Below, in pieces: positions 5,710 through 5,715 of a stretch of DNA of 5,715 bases. The translations under genes and the position numbers were made by a program. The DNA lies in the NCBI GenBank assembly GCA_041617155.1, contig JBFJPL010000178.1:1-5715 (forward strand). Reading direction: 5' to 3'. Under the pieces are notes generated by a model, which was not told the DNA's origin, ran no database searches, and saw nothing but the letters and a program-made list of their open reading frames with translations. How positions within the stretch are numbered: the stretch's first letter is position 1; every line of letters begins with the position of its first letter. Source of the DNA: CAMYKD01 sp041617155. Its GTDB lineage: Bacteria; Pseudomonadota; Alphaproteobacteria; Kiloniellales; JAKSDN01.

Positions 5710-5715
5710 AAGCGC

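Overview
The window looks like chromosomal DNA from a high-GC alphaproteobacterium. The first 66 residues of EF-Tu read like Rhodospirillales-type alphaproteobacterial EF-Tu, coding third positions are strongly G/C, and the polyamine genes resemble the Pseudomonas spu/agu enzymes. These assignments rest on recalled family sequences and motifs; no search was run.

Left part (1-614, minus strand): a stable-RNA/translation operon. A good sigma70-type promoter (about 587-614) is followed by tRNA-Tyr(GUA) (551-467), tRNA-Gly(UCC) (372-299) and the 5' end of tuf (199 to beyond base 1). This is a shortened version of the classic tRNA-tufB operon, with no tRNA-Thr between tRNA-Gly and tuf. The tuf fragment uses only ACG for Thr and only GCG for Ala, unlike the other genes here.

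Middle part (715-1602, plus strand): divergently transcribed rlmB, a SpoU/TrmH-family 23S rRNA 2'-O-methyltransferase. Its most likely start is 715; a longer frame from 601 would begin inside the divergent tRNA promoter.

Right part (1741-5566, plus strand): a polyamine module. It holds a glutamine-synthetase-like gamma-glutamylpolyamine synthetase (puuA/spuB-like), a class III PLP aminotransferase (spuC-like, putrescine:pyruvate) and an N-carbamoylputrescine amidase (aguB). The last two are 2 bp apart and clearly co-transcribed. AguB would make putrescine from the agmatine route. SpuC would transaminate putrescine to 4-aminobutanal, and the GS-like enzyme would gamma-glutamylate it, so one source and two sinks for putrescine are encoded together.

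The 224-bp gap between the GS-like gene and spuC is not empty. It holds a coding-like 37-codon ORF (3106-3219) ending in Pro-stop, with a 7-bp inverted repeat inside it and a GC hairpin starting directly after its stop codon. This arrangement could be a leader-peptide control element and is the most interesting unexplained feature. After aguB, bases 5567-5715 contain no complete gene, but they show a possible promoter, a small operator-like palindrome and a hairpin at the edge. No mobile element, CRISPR array or convincing intrinsic terminator was seen.
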